Made by a program: the position numbers and the translations under genes. A stretch of DNA of 64,000 nucleotides, from contig JAHDWP010000004.1 of the NCBI GenBank assembly GCA_023382715.1, positions 1 to 64,000 of the forward strand. The letters run 5' to 3'. The stretch comes from Anaerolineae bacterium (GTDB lineage: Bacteria > Chloroflexota > Anaerolineae > Aggregatilineales > Aggregatilineaceae). Under the pieces are notes generated by a model, which ran no database searches, had not been told where the DNA came from, and saw nothing but the letters and a program-made list of their open reading frames with translations. Positions 43,375-52,350 of the stretch are shown piece after piece (position 1 is the first letter of the stretch; each line of letters opens with the position of its first letter).

Positions 43375-44295
43375 GTGGATAGCGAGATAGTTCAGGACTT
43401 GATGACCGAGGTGATAGTCGAGGAACAGCCCGAAGCAGTTCCCACTCCCGCCCCGCGCGCCGAGCTTGCGCCCGCTTATCACCTGCGCATCGAGCCGTCG
43501 CGGGGATGGGTGTCGCTCAAGCTGCGCGAGCTGTGGGAGTACCGCGAGCTGCTCTACTTCCTCACCTGGCGCGACGTGAAAGTGCGCTACAAGCAGACCG
43601 TGCTCGGCGCAGCCTGGGCGATCATCCAGCCGCTGATGACGATGGTCGTCTTCAGCCTGTTCTTCGGCAACCTGGCGAAGATTCCCTCGGACGGCATCCC
43701 CTACCCCATCTTCAGCTATGCGGCGCTCGTCCCCTGGACGTTCTTCGCCAACGGGATGGGCCAGTCGTCCAACAGCCTGGTGGGCGCGGCCAACCTGATC
43801 AAGAAAATCTATTTCCCGCGCCTGGTCATCCCCATCAGCAGCGTCATTTCCGGCGTGGTGGACTTCGCCCTGGCGTTTGTCGTGCTGCTGGGGATGATGC
43901 TGGCCTATGGCATTGTCCCGACGCTCAACGTGGTCTTTCTGCCCTTTCTGCTGCTGCTGGCCTTCGTCACGGCGCTGGGGGTGGGCATGTGGCTTTCGGC
44001 GATGAACGTGCAGTTCCGCGACGTGCGCTATATCATCCCCTTCCTGACGCAGTTCTGGATGTTCGCCACGCCGATCGCCTATCCCAGCAGCCTGATCGAG
44101 AACGACCTGCTGCGCACGCTCTACGGTCTGAACCCGATGACCGGCGTGGTCGAGGGTTTCCGCTGGGCGCTGCTGGACACGGACACCGCGCCGGGGCCGA
44201 TTCTGCTGGTTTCTACGCTGGCGGCGATCGGGCTGCTGGTCAGCGGGGCGTACTACTTCCGGCGCATGGAGAAGACGTTCGCGGATGTGGTCTGA
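43375..44295 (+). CDS. wzm: ABC-2 polysaccharide exporter permease (Wzm-like)
   Basis: 306-residue inner-membrane protein with about six helices and a 50-residue cytoplasmic N terminus. LWEYRELLYFLTWRDVKVRY and KQTVLGAAWAIIQPLMTMVVF are hallmarks of O-antigen/teichoic-acid export permeases, as is LNPMTGVVEGFRWALL near the end. GTG 43375 follows GGAG by 8 bases. Its ATPase partner is the wzt-like gene, from which it is split by a 480-base four-helix-bundle cassette. Confidence 0.92.
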   Translation: MDSEIVQDLMTEVIVEEQPEAVPTPAPRAELAPAYHLRIEPSRGWVSLKLRELWEYRELLYFLTWRDVKVRYKQTVLGAAWAIIQPLMTMVVFSLFFGNLAKIPSDGIPYPIFSYAALVPWTFFANGMGQSSNSLVGAANLIKKIYFPRLVIPISSVISGVVDFALAFVVLLGMMLAYGIVPTLNVVFLPFLLLLAFVTALGVGMWLSAMNVQFRDVRYIIPFLTQFWMFATPIAYPSSLIENDLLRTLYGLNPMTGVVEGFRWALLDTDTAPGPILLVSTLAAIGLLVSGAYYFRRMEKTFADVV

Positions 44296-44366
44296 ATTGC
44301 GAAATGCGAATTGCGGATTGCGAATTCTTAAATCCGCAATTCGAAATCCGAAATCCGAAATTGAGC
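44296..44366. repeat. Left flank repeat of the four-helix-bundle cassette
   Basis: A block of GAATTGC/GAAATCC units. It contains a perfect 13-base inverted repeat, CGAATTGCGGATT (44307-44319) and AATCCGCAATTCG (44331-44343). Its last ~29 bases (CCGCAATTCGAAATCCGAAA...) recur almost exactly at 44748-44776 on the other side of the gene. Confidence 0.75.
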
Positions 44367-44373
44367 GGGGGGA

Positions 44374-44739
44374 ATGGATAGGAACGAGCTAGAGGGCCGG
44401 ACAAAGGCGTTTGCTTTGCGTGTAGTCCGGTTTGTTGGGGCGCTGCCGAAAAACAGGGTGGCCGATGTGTTGGGTCACCAGTTGCTGAGGGCGGGCACAT
44501 CTATCGGCGCGAACTACCGTGAGGCCAACCGCGCCGAGTCCCGTAATGACTTCATCCACAAGATTGGCGTCGTGGAGAAGGAAGCCAGCGAGACACAGTA
44601 TTGGCTGGAACTGCTTCAAGAAGCCGATCTCGGCGACCAGGAAGAGCGCCGCTGGCTGCTCAGAGAATCGGGTGAGCTGCTGGCTATTTTCACCGCGTCG
44701 GGCAAAACCGCCAAAGAGCGGCGAGATCGAGGACGATGA
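44374..44739 (+). CDS. Four-helix-bundle protein (rRNA intervening-sequence type)
   Basis: 121 residues, nearly all helix. LRAGTSIGANYREANRAES and FIHKIGVVEKEASETQYWLE are the family signature of four-helix-bundle proteins first found in 23S rRNA intervening sequences. GGGGGG sits just before ATG. The gene is enclosed by near-identical A/T-rich repeats and interrupts a wzm-wzt pair that is normally contiguous, so it behaves like an inserted cassette. Biochemical function of the family is unknown. Confidence 0.9.
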   Translation: MDRNELEGRTKAFALRVVRFVGALPKNRVADVLGHQLLRAGTSIGANYREANRAESRNDFIHKIGVVEKEASETQYWLELLQEADLGDQEERRWLLRESGELLAIFTASGKTAKERRDRGR

Positions 44740-44743
44740 AACC

Positions 44744-44776
44744 TAATTCGCAATTCGCAATCCGAAATCCGAAATC
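44744..44776. repeat. Right flank repeat of the four-helix-bundle cassette
   Basis: Near-copy of the inner end of the left repeat, running AATTCGCAATTCGCAATCCG and continuing with GAAATCCGAAATC. It ends just before the wzt ATG, so that gene has no usual ribosome-binding site; the repeat has displaced or replaced it. Confidence 0.75.
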
Positions 44777-44779
44777 CCC

Positions 44780-46021
44780 ATGAGCAACGTCGCCGTTCGC
44801 GTCGAAAACCTGGGCAAGCTGTACCGCATCGGCGGCAAGCAGGAGCGCTACCGCACCCTGCGCGACACGCTGACCGACGCCTTCGCTGCGCCCTTTCGCC
44901 GGGCGAGCAGCCTGCTGCGCGGCCAGGCCTACGGTGCAGCGGGGCTGAGGGAAGAGATCTGGGCGCTGAAAGACGTCTCGTTCGAGGTCCGGCACGGCGA
45001 GGTGGTGGGCATTATCGGGCGCAACGGCGCGGGCAAGAGCACGCTGCTGAAGATTCTCTCGCGCATCACCGAGCCGACCGAGGGCTACGCCGACGTGTAC
45101 GGGCGCGTCGGGTCGCTGCTGGAAGTGGGCACGGGCTTCCACCCGGAGCTGACCGGGCGCGAGAACGTCTACCTCAACGGGGCGATCCTGGGCATGTCGC
45201 GCGAGGAGATTGACCGCAAGTTCGACGAGATCGTGGCCTTTGCCGAGATCGAGCGCTTCATTGACACGCCGGTCAAGCACTACTCCAGCGGGATGGGGCT
45301 GCGGCTGGGCTTTGCCGTCGCCGCGCACCTGGAGCCGGAGATTCTGGTGGTAGACGAGGTGCTGGCGGTGGGCGATGCACAGTTCCAGAAGAAGTGCCTG
45401 GGCAAGATGAGCGACGTGGCGGGCGAAGGGCGCACGGTGCTGTTTGTGAGTCATAATATGGCGGCGGTGCGGAATCTGTGTGAAAAGACAGCTCTTCTCG
45501 AAGGCGGTTTGCTCTCTTTCCTCGGGGAAACCAGCCTGGCTATTCACAAGTATCAACTTGGTCTCTCCGACAGCCAGTCTCAGGCCACATCATACGGAGT
45601 TGCAGAGTTCACGAATGTCAGTATCGGGAAGAACGGGAACGGAACCGTTGAGTTAGATGAATCCTTTGAAGTTCGATGCCTGTTAAACTGTCATGCCGAT
45701 ATTGAAATGTTTCGGCTCTACTGTATTATCAGAGACGGAAACGGCGAAGTCGTGGCACATCTGTTCCGAAGGCATCTCGAGATTCTGAAGAGAGGGGCAC
45801 ACAGTCTCAGGATACAGTTTCCCCCTTTGTGGTTGAGACCGGGTGTCTATGATTTACACTTCAAATTGATTCCTGACAGTCTTCAGATTGGCCCTAGACG
45901 TATCCTCTCTGAAATCCATATTCTGAGTGTGTTAGGCAAGGAAGATCTGCAAGCCGAGTTGTGTCTGGGCAAGTTAATACCAACCGTGCAATGGAGAATA
46001 GACTTTCATGCACGAGAATAG
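44780..46021 (+). CDS. wzt: ABC polysaccharide exporter ATPase (Wzt-like)
   Basis: 413 residues. The ATPase domain (1-245) has Walker A GRNGAGKST (80-88), signature YSSGM (168-172), Walker B ILVVDEVLAVGD and switch FVSHN. The C-terminal ~165 residues form a beta-rich domain as in Wzt proteins that recognise the glycan end. Base composition falls sharply at about 45470, exactly where the ATPase domain ends, suggesting the glycan-recognition domain was exchanged. It overlaps neuA by 14 bases. Confidence 0.92.
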   Translation: MSNVAVRVENLGKLYRIGGKQERYRTLRDTLTDAFAAPFRRASSLLRGQAYGAAGLREEIWALKDVSFEVRHGEVVGIIGRNGAGKSTLLKILSRITEPTEGYADVYGRVGSLLEVGTGFHPELTGRENVYLNGAILGMSREEIDRKFDEIVAFAEIERFIDTPVKHYSSGMGLRLGFAVAAHLEPEILVVDEVLAVGDAQFQKKCLGKMSDVAGEGRTVLFVSHNMAAVRNLCEKTALLEGGLLSFLGETSLAIHKYQLGLSDSQSQATSYGVAEFTNVSIGKNGNGTVELDESFEVRCLLNCHADIEMFRLYCIIRDGNGEVVAHLFRRHLEILKRGAHSLRIQFPPLWLRPGVYDLHFKLIPDSLQIGPRRILSEIHILSVLGKEDLQAELCLGKLIPTVQWRIDFHARE

Positions 46022-46745
46022 TATAGCTCTTAATCGTAAGACTTTATTTCATGAAACGCTCGCCATCATCCCCGCGCGGGGCGGGTCGAAGGGCATCCCG
46101 CGCAAGAACGTGCGCGCGCTCAACGGCAAGCCGCTCGTCGCCCACACCATCGAGCAGGCACTGGCTACGCCGGCCATCTCGCGCGTTGTCGTCTCCACCG
46201 ATGATGCGGAGATCGGCGCTGTGGCGCAGCAGTACGGCGCGGAGGTGGTGTGGCGTCCGGCGGAGATCAGCGGGGACACGGCCTCGTCGGAGTCGGCGTT
46301 GCTGCATGTGCTGGATCACTTGGCGCAGACGGAGGGGTACGAGCCGGAGCTGGTGGTGTTTTTGCAGTGCACGTCACCTCTGCGGCGCGAGAACGACATC
46401 GGCCAGGCAGTTCAGAGGTTGCTGGAAGAGCAGGCTGACTCGCTGCTTTCACTAACGCGGTTTGCCCACTTTCTGTGGCATGTGCCTGCCGGTCGCCTGA
46501 CGTCGCTGAACTTCGACCACACCCATCGCCCGCGCAGCCAGGAACTTGCCCCCCTGTATATGGAGAACGGCTCGATTTATGTTCTGAAGCCCTGGGTATT
46601 GCACCAGTTTGGTAACCGCCTGGGCGGGAAGATCGCCTATTACGAGATGGACCCTTTGAGTGCTGTAGACATTGACACGCTCGCCGATTTTGCTCTGTGC
46701 GAAGCGATCATGGTATCCGCATGGGGAATAACAGATAATGATTAA
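46008..46745 (+). CDS. neuA: Acylneuraminate cytidylyltransferase (CMP-nonulosonate synthetase)
   Basis: Activates a sialic-acid-like nonulosonic acid with CTP to CMP-sugar, in the cytoplasm. 245 residues. AIIPARGGSKGIPRKN (19-34) is the nucleotide-binding signature; VVVSTDDAEI, FLQCTSPLR and AVDIDTLADF follow. A 17-residue leader (MHENSIALNRKTLFHET) precedes the usual start of the family and is encoded by A/T-rich DNA, then GC jumps, then falls again after about 46440. It ends overlapping the neuB fusion. Substrate could be N-acetylneuraminate, legionaminate or pseudaminate. Confidence 0.92.
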   Translation: MHENSIALNRKTLFHETLAIIPARGGSKGIPRKNVRALNGKPLVAHTIEQALATPAISRVVVSTDDAEIGAVAQQYGAEVVWRPAEISGDTASSESALLHVLDHLAQTEGYEPELVVFLQCTSPLRRENDIGQAVQRLLEEQADSLLSLTRFAHFLWHVPAGRLTSLNFDHTHRPRSQELAPLYMENGSIYVLKPWVLHQFGNRLGGKIAYYEMDPLSAVDIDTLADFALCEAIMVSAWGITDND

Positions 46746-48990
46746 TATGATCATAGATCGCGATCTGGTGCCCTATAGTGTTCTCAGTGAAGAATCCATT
46801 GCCAATGCCCTGCACAAAATCGTCGAGAATCGGCAGGCGATCATTTGTGGTCTGGATGCCAACGGAACGATAGAAGGGTTGTTTACCAACGGCGATTTCT
46901 TGCGCTGGTTAGTTCAACAGCGGTCGGTGGATCTGGCACAACCGGTCTCTCTCATCCTCAACCGCCATTTTGTTTCTGCGGCGGAAGACGACTCGCCGGA
47001 AAAGATTAGCGCACTGCTGGAGAAAGTGAACTACGTTCCTCTGTTGGACACTAAGCGGCGGCTGGTCGCGGTAGCACGGCACCGTGAACGAGAAATCCGG
47101 ATCGGCCCCTACCGGCTGGACGAGAAATCACCCACGTTTGTAATTGCTGAAATCGGCATCAACCATAACGGTAGCCTTGAACTGGCCAGGCAGCTTATTG
47201 ATGCCGCGGTCGAGGCGGGAGCTGACTGCGCGAAATTCCAGATGCGCACCTTAGCTGCCCTCTACCAGAATCAGGGTGACGCAGAAGACGCCCGAGAGAA
47301 CATCGGCTCTCAGTACACCCTAGACTTGCTGGCGCGCTTTCAATTGTCCCCTGAGCAGATGTTCGCTGCATTTGATTACTGCAAGGAGCGGGGCATTCTG
47401 CCACTGTGCACTCCTTGGGATAAGGAGAGCCTGGCGCAGCTAGAGGAATACGGCATGGAAGCGTACAAGGTCGCTTCGGCAGATTTGACTAATCACGATC
47501 TGCTGATGGCGCTGGCGCACACGGGCAAACCCCTGATCTGTTCGACCGGGATGTCAGATGAGGAAGAAATTCTCCAGGCTATTGATCTACTTCAGCGGTT
47601 AGGTGCATCTTATGTTCTGCTGAATTGCAATTCGGCATATCCCCCGCCGTTTAAGGATGTGCACCTGCGCTATATGGATCGTCTGGCCGAGATTGGGCAA
47701 TGCCTTGTAGGGCATAGCGGGCACGAACGCGGTATTAATGTCGCAATCGCTGCTGTGGCACGCGGAGCGAAAGTGATCGAAAAGCATATTACGCTTGATC
47801 GTGATATGGAGGGTAACGATCACAAAGTAAGCTTGCTCCCTGGTGAGTTTAGAGCGATGGTTGAGGGTATACGGCAGGCTGAGGAAGCTCTGGGGACGGA
47901 TACCAGGCGTCAGATCACACAGGGTGAGCGCATCAACCGCGCTACCTTGGCCAAAAGTCTCGTGATCAATTGTGACCTGGAGCCGGGCGCTATCATCTCT
48001 GCAGCGATGATCGAGATCAGAAGCCCTGGACGAGGTCTACAGCCTAATCGTATGAAGGAGTTGATTGGACGACGCGCCATGCGGCGATTTCAGGCGGGAG
48101 ACTTCTTCTTTCTCAGCGATCTCGAAGCAGAGATGGTTGAGCCGCGTCCATATCAGTTCAGACGCCCCTGGGGTGTCCCAGTGCGTTACTATGATTATAA
48201 GACGATGCTGGAGAAGGCAACTCCTGATTTCGTGGAGTTTCATCTCAGTTATAAGGATATGGACCTCGATTTACACCAGTTTTTTGACCGACCGTACGAT
48301 CTCGGGTTCACTGTCCACAGTCCGGATCTTTTCGCGGGTGATCACCTGTTGAATCTGGCTGCCGAGGACGAGAATTATCGTCAGAGGAGCATTTCCGAAT
48401 TACAACGTGTAATTTACATCACGCGTGAACTTAAAACGTACTTCAAGCGTTCGCCTAAACCATTCTTGATTGTCAGCATGGGGGGATTCAGTCGGGACGG
48501 GTTGCTGCCTTCAGCAGAACGCCCTGCGATGTATGCTCGGATCGCCGAAAGCTTAGGGCAGTTGGATGCTGAAGGTGTCGAGTTAATCGCGCAGACATTG
48601 CCCCCTTTTCCCTGGTACTTCGGCGGACAGCTATATCTGAATCTGTTTGTCGATCCAGTAGATACTGCCGATTTCTGCCGCCAGTACGGTTATCGGTTGT
48701 GTTTCGATGTGTCGCACTCCAAGTTAGCCTGCAATCACTTTCACTGGTCATTCTCTGAATTTGTGGATCTGGTTGGCCCTTATCTTGCCCATCTGCATCT
48801 GGTTGATGCGCAAGGATTGGATGGTGAGGGGCTGCAAATCGGCGAGGGTGATGTGGACTTCCCGGCGCTGGCACGCCAACTTGAGCACTATGTGCCAGAC
48901 GCGCCGTTCATTCCTGAGATCTGGCAGGGGCATGAAAACGGCGGAGAAGGTTTCTGGATTGCGCTTGAAAGACTCGAGAAATGGTTTTGA
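46738..48990 (+). CDS. neuB: Four-module nonulosonate synthase: CBS-like, NeuB, SAF, TIM-barrel
   Basis: 750 residues. Module 1 (1-118) resembles a CBS pair, with GLFTNGDFLRWL. Module 2 (about 130-385) is a NeuB synthase: IAEIGINHNG, AGADCAKFQ, PLCTPWD, YKVASADL, ICSTGMS and IEKHITLDRDMEGNDHKVSL. It condenses PEP with an N-acetylmannosamine-type sugar. Module 3 (about 395-465) is the SAF/antifreeze-like domain that caps the active site. Module 4 (about 475-750) looks like a xylose-isomerase/AP-endonuclease TIM barrel (FDVSHSKLACN, HLHLVDAQGLDGEG). NeuA overlaps directly upstream. The barrel may supply or modify the precursor sugar. Confidence 0.88.
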   Translation: MINMIIDRDLVPYSVLSEESIANALHKIVENRQAIICGLDANGTIEGLFTNGDFLRWLVQQRSVDLAQPVSLILNRHFVSAAEDDSPEKISALLEKVNYVPLLDTKRRLVAVARHREREIRIGPYRLDEKSPTFVIAEIGINHNGSLELARQLIDAAVEAGADCAKFQMRTLAALYQNQGDAEDARENIGSQYTLDLLARFQLSPEQMFAAFDYCKERGILPLCTPWDKESLAQLEEYGMEAYKVASADLTNHDLLMALAHTGKPLICSTGMSDEEEILQAIDLLQRLGASYVLLNCNSAYPPPFKDVHLRYMDRLAEIGQCLVGHSGHERGINVAIAAVARGAKVIEKHITLDRDMEGNDHKVSLLPGEFRAMVEGIRQAEEALGTDTRRQITQGERINRATLAKSLVINCDLEPGAIISAAMIEIRSPGRGLQPNRMKELIGRRAMRRFQAGDFFFLSDLEAEMVEPRPYQFRRPWGVPVRYYDYKTMLEKATPDFVEFHLSYKDMDLDLHQFFDRPYDLGFTVHSPDLFAGDHLLNLAAEDENYRQRSISELQRVIYITRELKTYFKRSPKPFLIVSMGGFSRDGLLPSAERPAMYARIAESLGQLDAEGVELIAQTLPPFPWYFGGQLYLNLFVDPVDTADFCRQYGYRLCFDVSHSKLACNHFHWSFSEFVDLVGPYLAHLHLVDAQGLDGEGLQIGEGDVDFPALARQLEHYVPDAPFIPEIWQGHENGGEGFWIALERLEKWF

Positions 48991-49014
48991 TCCGCCGCTG
49001 ATGCGGGGAGTGGA

Positions 49015-50418
49015 ATGTCGAAAAAACCCCACATTGTCCTGATCATCCCACGCGGCGAAGCCGTGCGGAATTTCCTGTACTCCGATACGCTGCGTATCCT
49101 TAGTGAGAACGCAAGTGTCACTCTGTTGTCCGTCATCCACGACGACGCATTTGTCGCGCGCTTTGGGCCAATGGTCGAGCGGATCGTTCCGCTTCGCGAT
49201 TACCAAGAGCGGCGGTGGATCAGGCAATATCGATCCCTGGTCCATAATGTGCACTTCTGGTGGCTAGGTAGTGGGGTGGCTCGTTGGCGCTTCGAGTATG
49301 GAGACAGCCTGTTCGGGACTCCATTCCAGAAGCTTCTGCGTGAGGGATACAAAGCGCTACTTAGGCTTCTGGCCAACCGTCCCACGCTCAATGCTTTGGC
49401 ATCTCTGGAACGCTACCTCACTGTGAAATTCGGCCCAACAGATGAGTTTCGGCAGCTATACAAGCAACTGCAACCGGATCTCGTCTTCAATACATCACAC
49501 GTCCATGGTCAAGCGAGCGATCTGCCCATGCGCGTTGCGTATAGCCTGGGAATTCCTACTGCGGGCTTCATCTTCTCATGGGATAACCTCACGTCGCGCA
49601 GCCGGATCATGGTTCCCTATCATAACTACTTGGTCTGGAACCACCGGATGCGTGATCAGCTTTTGAGTATCTACCCGGATATTGCGCCTGCGCAGCTTTT
49701 CATCACGGGTACTCCCCAGTTTGATTTTCATTTCAAATCCGAATATCGCCTGTCCAGAGAAGACTTGGCACACCGCCTGGGCATTGACCCTGCGCGGCCC
49801 TTCATTCTCTACACTACGGGTATAGACAGGCATTTCCCGAAAGAACACCTGATGGTGCAGTTAGTCATAGATTTGCTTAGAGATCTGGATATAAGACCTA
49901 GGCCACAGTTAGTGGTGAGGACTTATGCTAAAGGCACCAGCCAGGAAATGCTAGAACTTGCGGGGCAGAAGAATCCTGATGTTGTCTTTCCACCGGTCAT
50001 GTGGGACAACAGATGGTTCATGCCGGCTGAAGAGGATCTTCCGCTCTATAGCAGCATGTTGCACGAGACATGCCTGGGAATCAATGCGGCTTCGACAGTG
50101 ACTTTGGAGCTGCTCATGCTCGATAAGCCAACCATCAATCTAGGCTTTGATCCCCCAGGAAGCGATCTGCACCGCAGAGATCGTTACAGCAAGCACGTAG
50201 ATGAGTTCGATCACTTCATTCCTGTTAGGGATAGTGGGGCGACCATGGTGGCGCGCTCGGAGGAAGATATGCGCAACATGCTGCTGCGCGGACTTCGTGA
50301 ACCGCAGGCCGACAGCACCAGGCGACGACAGTTCATTGTGGACATGTTCGGCGACACGCTCGACGGGCACTCCGGGGAACGCGTGGCCGAGACTCTGCTG
50401 AGTCTCGCATCTAGTTAA
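49015..50418 (+). CDS. Predicted GT-B-fold glycosyl/glycerophospho-transferase
   Basis: 467 residues, no signal peptide. The middle SLGIPTAGFIFSWDNLTSRS and the C-terminal NAASTVTLELLMLDKPTINL resemble surface-polysaccharide transferases of the GT-B/CDP-glycerol-transferase type, where the latter segment forms the nucleotide-donor site. GGGGAG lies 4 bases before ATG. It follows the neuB fusion by 24 bases in the same operon, so it may transfer a nonulosonic acid or another residue. The donor cannot be read from sequence. GC content is lower than in regions 1-3. Confidence 0.6.
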   Translation: MSKKPHIVLIIPRGEAVRNFLYSDTLRILSENASVTLLSVIHDDAFVARFGPMVERIVPLRDYQERRWIRQYRSLVHNVHFWWLGSGVARWRFEYGDSLFGTPFQKLLREGYKALLRLLANRPTLNALASLERYLTVKFGPTDEFRQLYKQLQPDLVFNTSHVHGQASDLPMRVAYSLGIPTAGFIFSWDNLTSRSRIMVPYHNYLVWNHRMRDQLLSIYPDIAPAQLFITGTPQFDFHFKSEYRLSREDLAHRLGIDPARPFILYTTGIDRHFPKEHLMVQLVIDLLRDLDIRPRPQLVVRTYAKGTSQEMLELAGQKNPDVVFPPVMWDNRWFMPAEEDLPLYSSMLHETCLGINAASTVTLELLMLDKPTINLGFDPPGSDLHRRDRYSKHVDEFDHFIPVRDSGATMVARSEEDMRNMLLRGLREPQADSTRRRQFIVDMFGDTLDGHSGERVAETLLSLASS

Positions 50419-50467
50419 GATTAGTGGGTTGACTTGCTCATTGTCAATTCCATAACGAGGCAAGCTT

Positions 50468-51409
50468 ATGATCTCAGCAATGTCATTATCAGTCGTCACT
50501 CCGACATTAGAACGTCCTGAAGAAGTCGATGGACTTCTGGAGAATCTGGCACAGCAGACATTGCTTCCTCTTGAACTAATTCTTGTTGATGGTGCTCCGC
50601 CTGATGTCACTGCGACAGGGCATGTTGTTGCCTCAAAAGCGCCAAACTTACCCTATAGATGCCGATATATACGATACGGTGGCGGGACGGCTATTCAGCG
50701 TAATGTCGGGATTGACATGGTGAGGGGGGATTTTATTGCGTTCATTGATGACGATATTCGGCTGGAGGCAGACTTTTTCGAGCAGATTATGGCAGTATTC
50801 AGGGAGGATGAAAACTGCCGCGTTGGTGGTGTAGCGGGCTATATCACCAACCAGTACTTCGACATCAATTCCGTCGCTAGATGGCGCTGGAATCAGAGGC
50901 TTCGGCTTTATTCAACTTATGAGCCTGGTCGGTATGATTTCGAAACGGGCTATCCAATAAACCGCTACATGCAGCCACCGCACGACACAAACAGAGAGAT
51001 CGACTTTATGGGGGCGGGATGCGCTATGTGGCGGCGAGAAGTGTTCGCCGATGGATTGCGTTTTTCCGAGTTCTTTTCAGGGCATGGCGTGTTAGAAGAT
51101 GCACATTTAGCACTGCGGGCTGCAAAGCAGTGGAGACTTCTTGAGTGTGGGCGTGCGCGTTGTGTACACCTACAATCATCGAAGAGCAGAGAAGACGCAC
51201 GCATGACTGCACGGAAAACAGCGGTCAACTATCGCTATGTGTTCATTGATATTGTGCCAAAACGCACTTGGAAACAGGAATGGCGTTTCTGGCGCGTACA
51301 AGTCTTTGATCTGTTTCGCCTGCTCCTAAGTGCTTTACGAGGTAGGCGAAGTGGATGGCAGGAGGTATTGGGCAAACTGGAAGGGATTATCATTGCTTTT
51401 CGACTTTAG
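50468..51409 (+). CDS. Family 2 glycosyltransferase
   Basis: 313 residues. The GT-A fold begins SLSVVTPTLERPEEVDGLLE. The metal/nucleotide site is FIDDDIRLEADFF, and the acceptor part has DFMGAGCAMWRREVF with GHGVLEDAHLALRA as the acidic catalytic-base region. It transfers a sugar onto the growing repeat unit at the cytoplasmic membrane face. The C terminus has a hydrophobic stretch. It sits 49 bases after the preceding transferase. Confidence 0.88.
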   Translation: MISAMSLSVVTPTLERPEEVDGLLENLAQQTLLPLELILVDGAPPDVTATGHVVASKAPNLPYRCRYIRYGGGTAIQRNVGIDMVRGDFIAFIDDDIRLEADFFEQIMAVFREDENCRVGGVAGYITNQYFDINSVARWRWNQRLRLYSTYEPGRYDFETGYPINRYMQPPHDTNREIDFMGAGCAMWRREVFADGLRFSEFFSGHGVLEDAHLALRAAKQWRLLECGRARCVHLQSSKSREDARMTARKTAVNYRYVFIDIVPKRTWKQEWRFWRVQVFDLFRLLLSALRGRRSGWQEVLGKLEGIIIAFRL

Positions 51410-51414
51410 CGATC

Positions 51415-52350
51415 ATGCCACTCGTCTCTCGATGCCAGCCTCACCGTATTAACGCGATGAGTATGCTCAATACTGTACAGCGCCTTCTGAGAGGAAATAC
51501 AAGGCTTTCATACCTTGCAACCCAGGCACGTCAATTGACAACAGCTCGTGACCCGAGTCACCATGACAGGGATGCATTCACTATCTGGTCCGAATGGCCA
51601 TTTCCTGCGCAGACATCTGCCGCTATAGAAGAGCGGTTGTCAAGCGACTTATCCGAGTTGATCATTGGCCAGATTGATAATGATGGACGTGTTCTCGGCA
51701 CCTTGGGCCCGCTCCCGATGGTTGAAAACGTTGGACAAGAAGAGTTTGTCAAAAGACGACAATATGATCTCAGTATAGTCTTGATCAATCAGGTGGTTCT
51801 CATCAGGAAGGATTTTCGAGGAAACAGGGCATCCTTCATACACGAATGGTTTAATCTACAGTATTTGCGATCAATAGGACAAGGAAATATTCCAGCAGTC
51901 TATGCGGCCGATGAGGACAATTGTTGCTTGTACAAGAGCATGATCAAGGGGCGCACCCTACGAGACTTGATGGTCGACGAGGGCGCAGAGATTCTGACTA
52001 TCCAAACCCAAGATGATCTCGAGTTTCAAGGATTAACACAAGCGCAACGCATCGAGGCAGTCTGGCAGCGCGGACAGGAAGTGCTTGGAAAGGTTGTGCC
52101 CGCCTCTTTCTTGTCAGATTTACGGTGGCAGATCCGCCGAATCCATAAGGCTGGCGTTGTCAAACTCAGCCTGACGTTCGGCAATGTGATGGTAGGGGCT
52201 GCAGACAGCAAGCCCTGGCTGATTGATTTCGAAAACAGCGAGTATTTCCGCTGGAAAACCCACCCTCTCTACTGGCGCCGACGGAAACAGGACATCGAGA
52301 AATTCCGGCGCATTTATGGAATATCAGCTTATGACGAGCCTGAAAAATAG
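51415..52350 (+). CDS. Kinase-like protein, LPS-kinase (WaaP/RIO) fold, catalytic Asp missing
   Basis: About 311 residues from ATG 51415; ATG 51457 is also possible and neither has a clear ribosome-binding site. The kinase pattern is LIRKDFRG (Lys132), FIHEWFNLQYL (Glu144), then IRRIHKAGVVKLSLTFGNVMV, then PWLIDFENSEYF (Asp271 at the DFG position). In active relatives the middle segment reads HxxGxxHGDLxxxN; here the catalytic Asp is Ser252 while Asn257 is kept. It is either a pseudokinase or uses another base. In polysaccharide loci such proteins phosphorylate sugars of the glycan. Confidence 0.6.
   Translation: MPLVSRCQPHRINAMSMLNTVQRLLRGNTRLSYLATQARQLTTARDPSHHDRDAFTIWSEWPFPAQTSAAIEERLSSDLSELIIGQIDNDGRVLGTLGPLPMVENVGQEEFVKRRQYDLSIVLINQVVLIRKDFRGNRASFIHEWFNLQYLRSIGQGNIPAVYAADEDNCCLYKSMIKGRTLRDLMVDEGAEILTIQTQDDLEFQGLTQAQRIEAVWQRGQEVLGKVVPASFLSDLRWQIRRIHKAGVVKLSLTFGNVMVGAADSKPWLIDFENSEYFRWKTHPLYWRRRKQDIEKFRRIYGISAYDEPEK

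Noticed and set aside
46008-48990. Host-mimicking sialic acid capsule
   Set aside because: NeuA/NeuB also serve legionaminic and pseudaminic acids, and the PglC/D/E genes point away from plain sialic acid. No host association is indicated.
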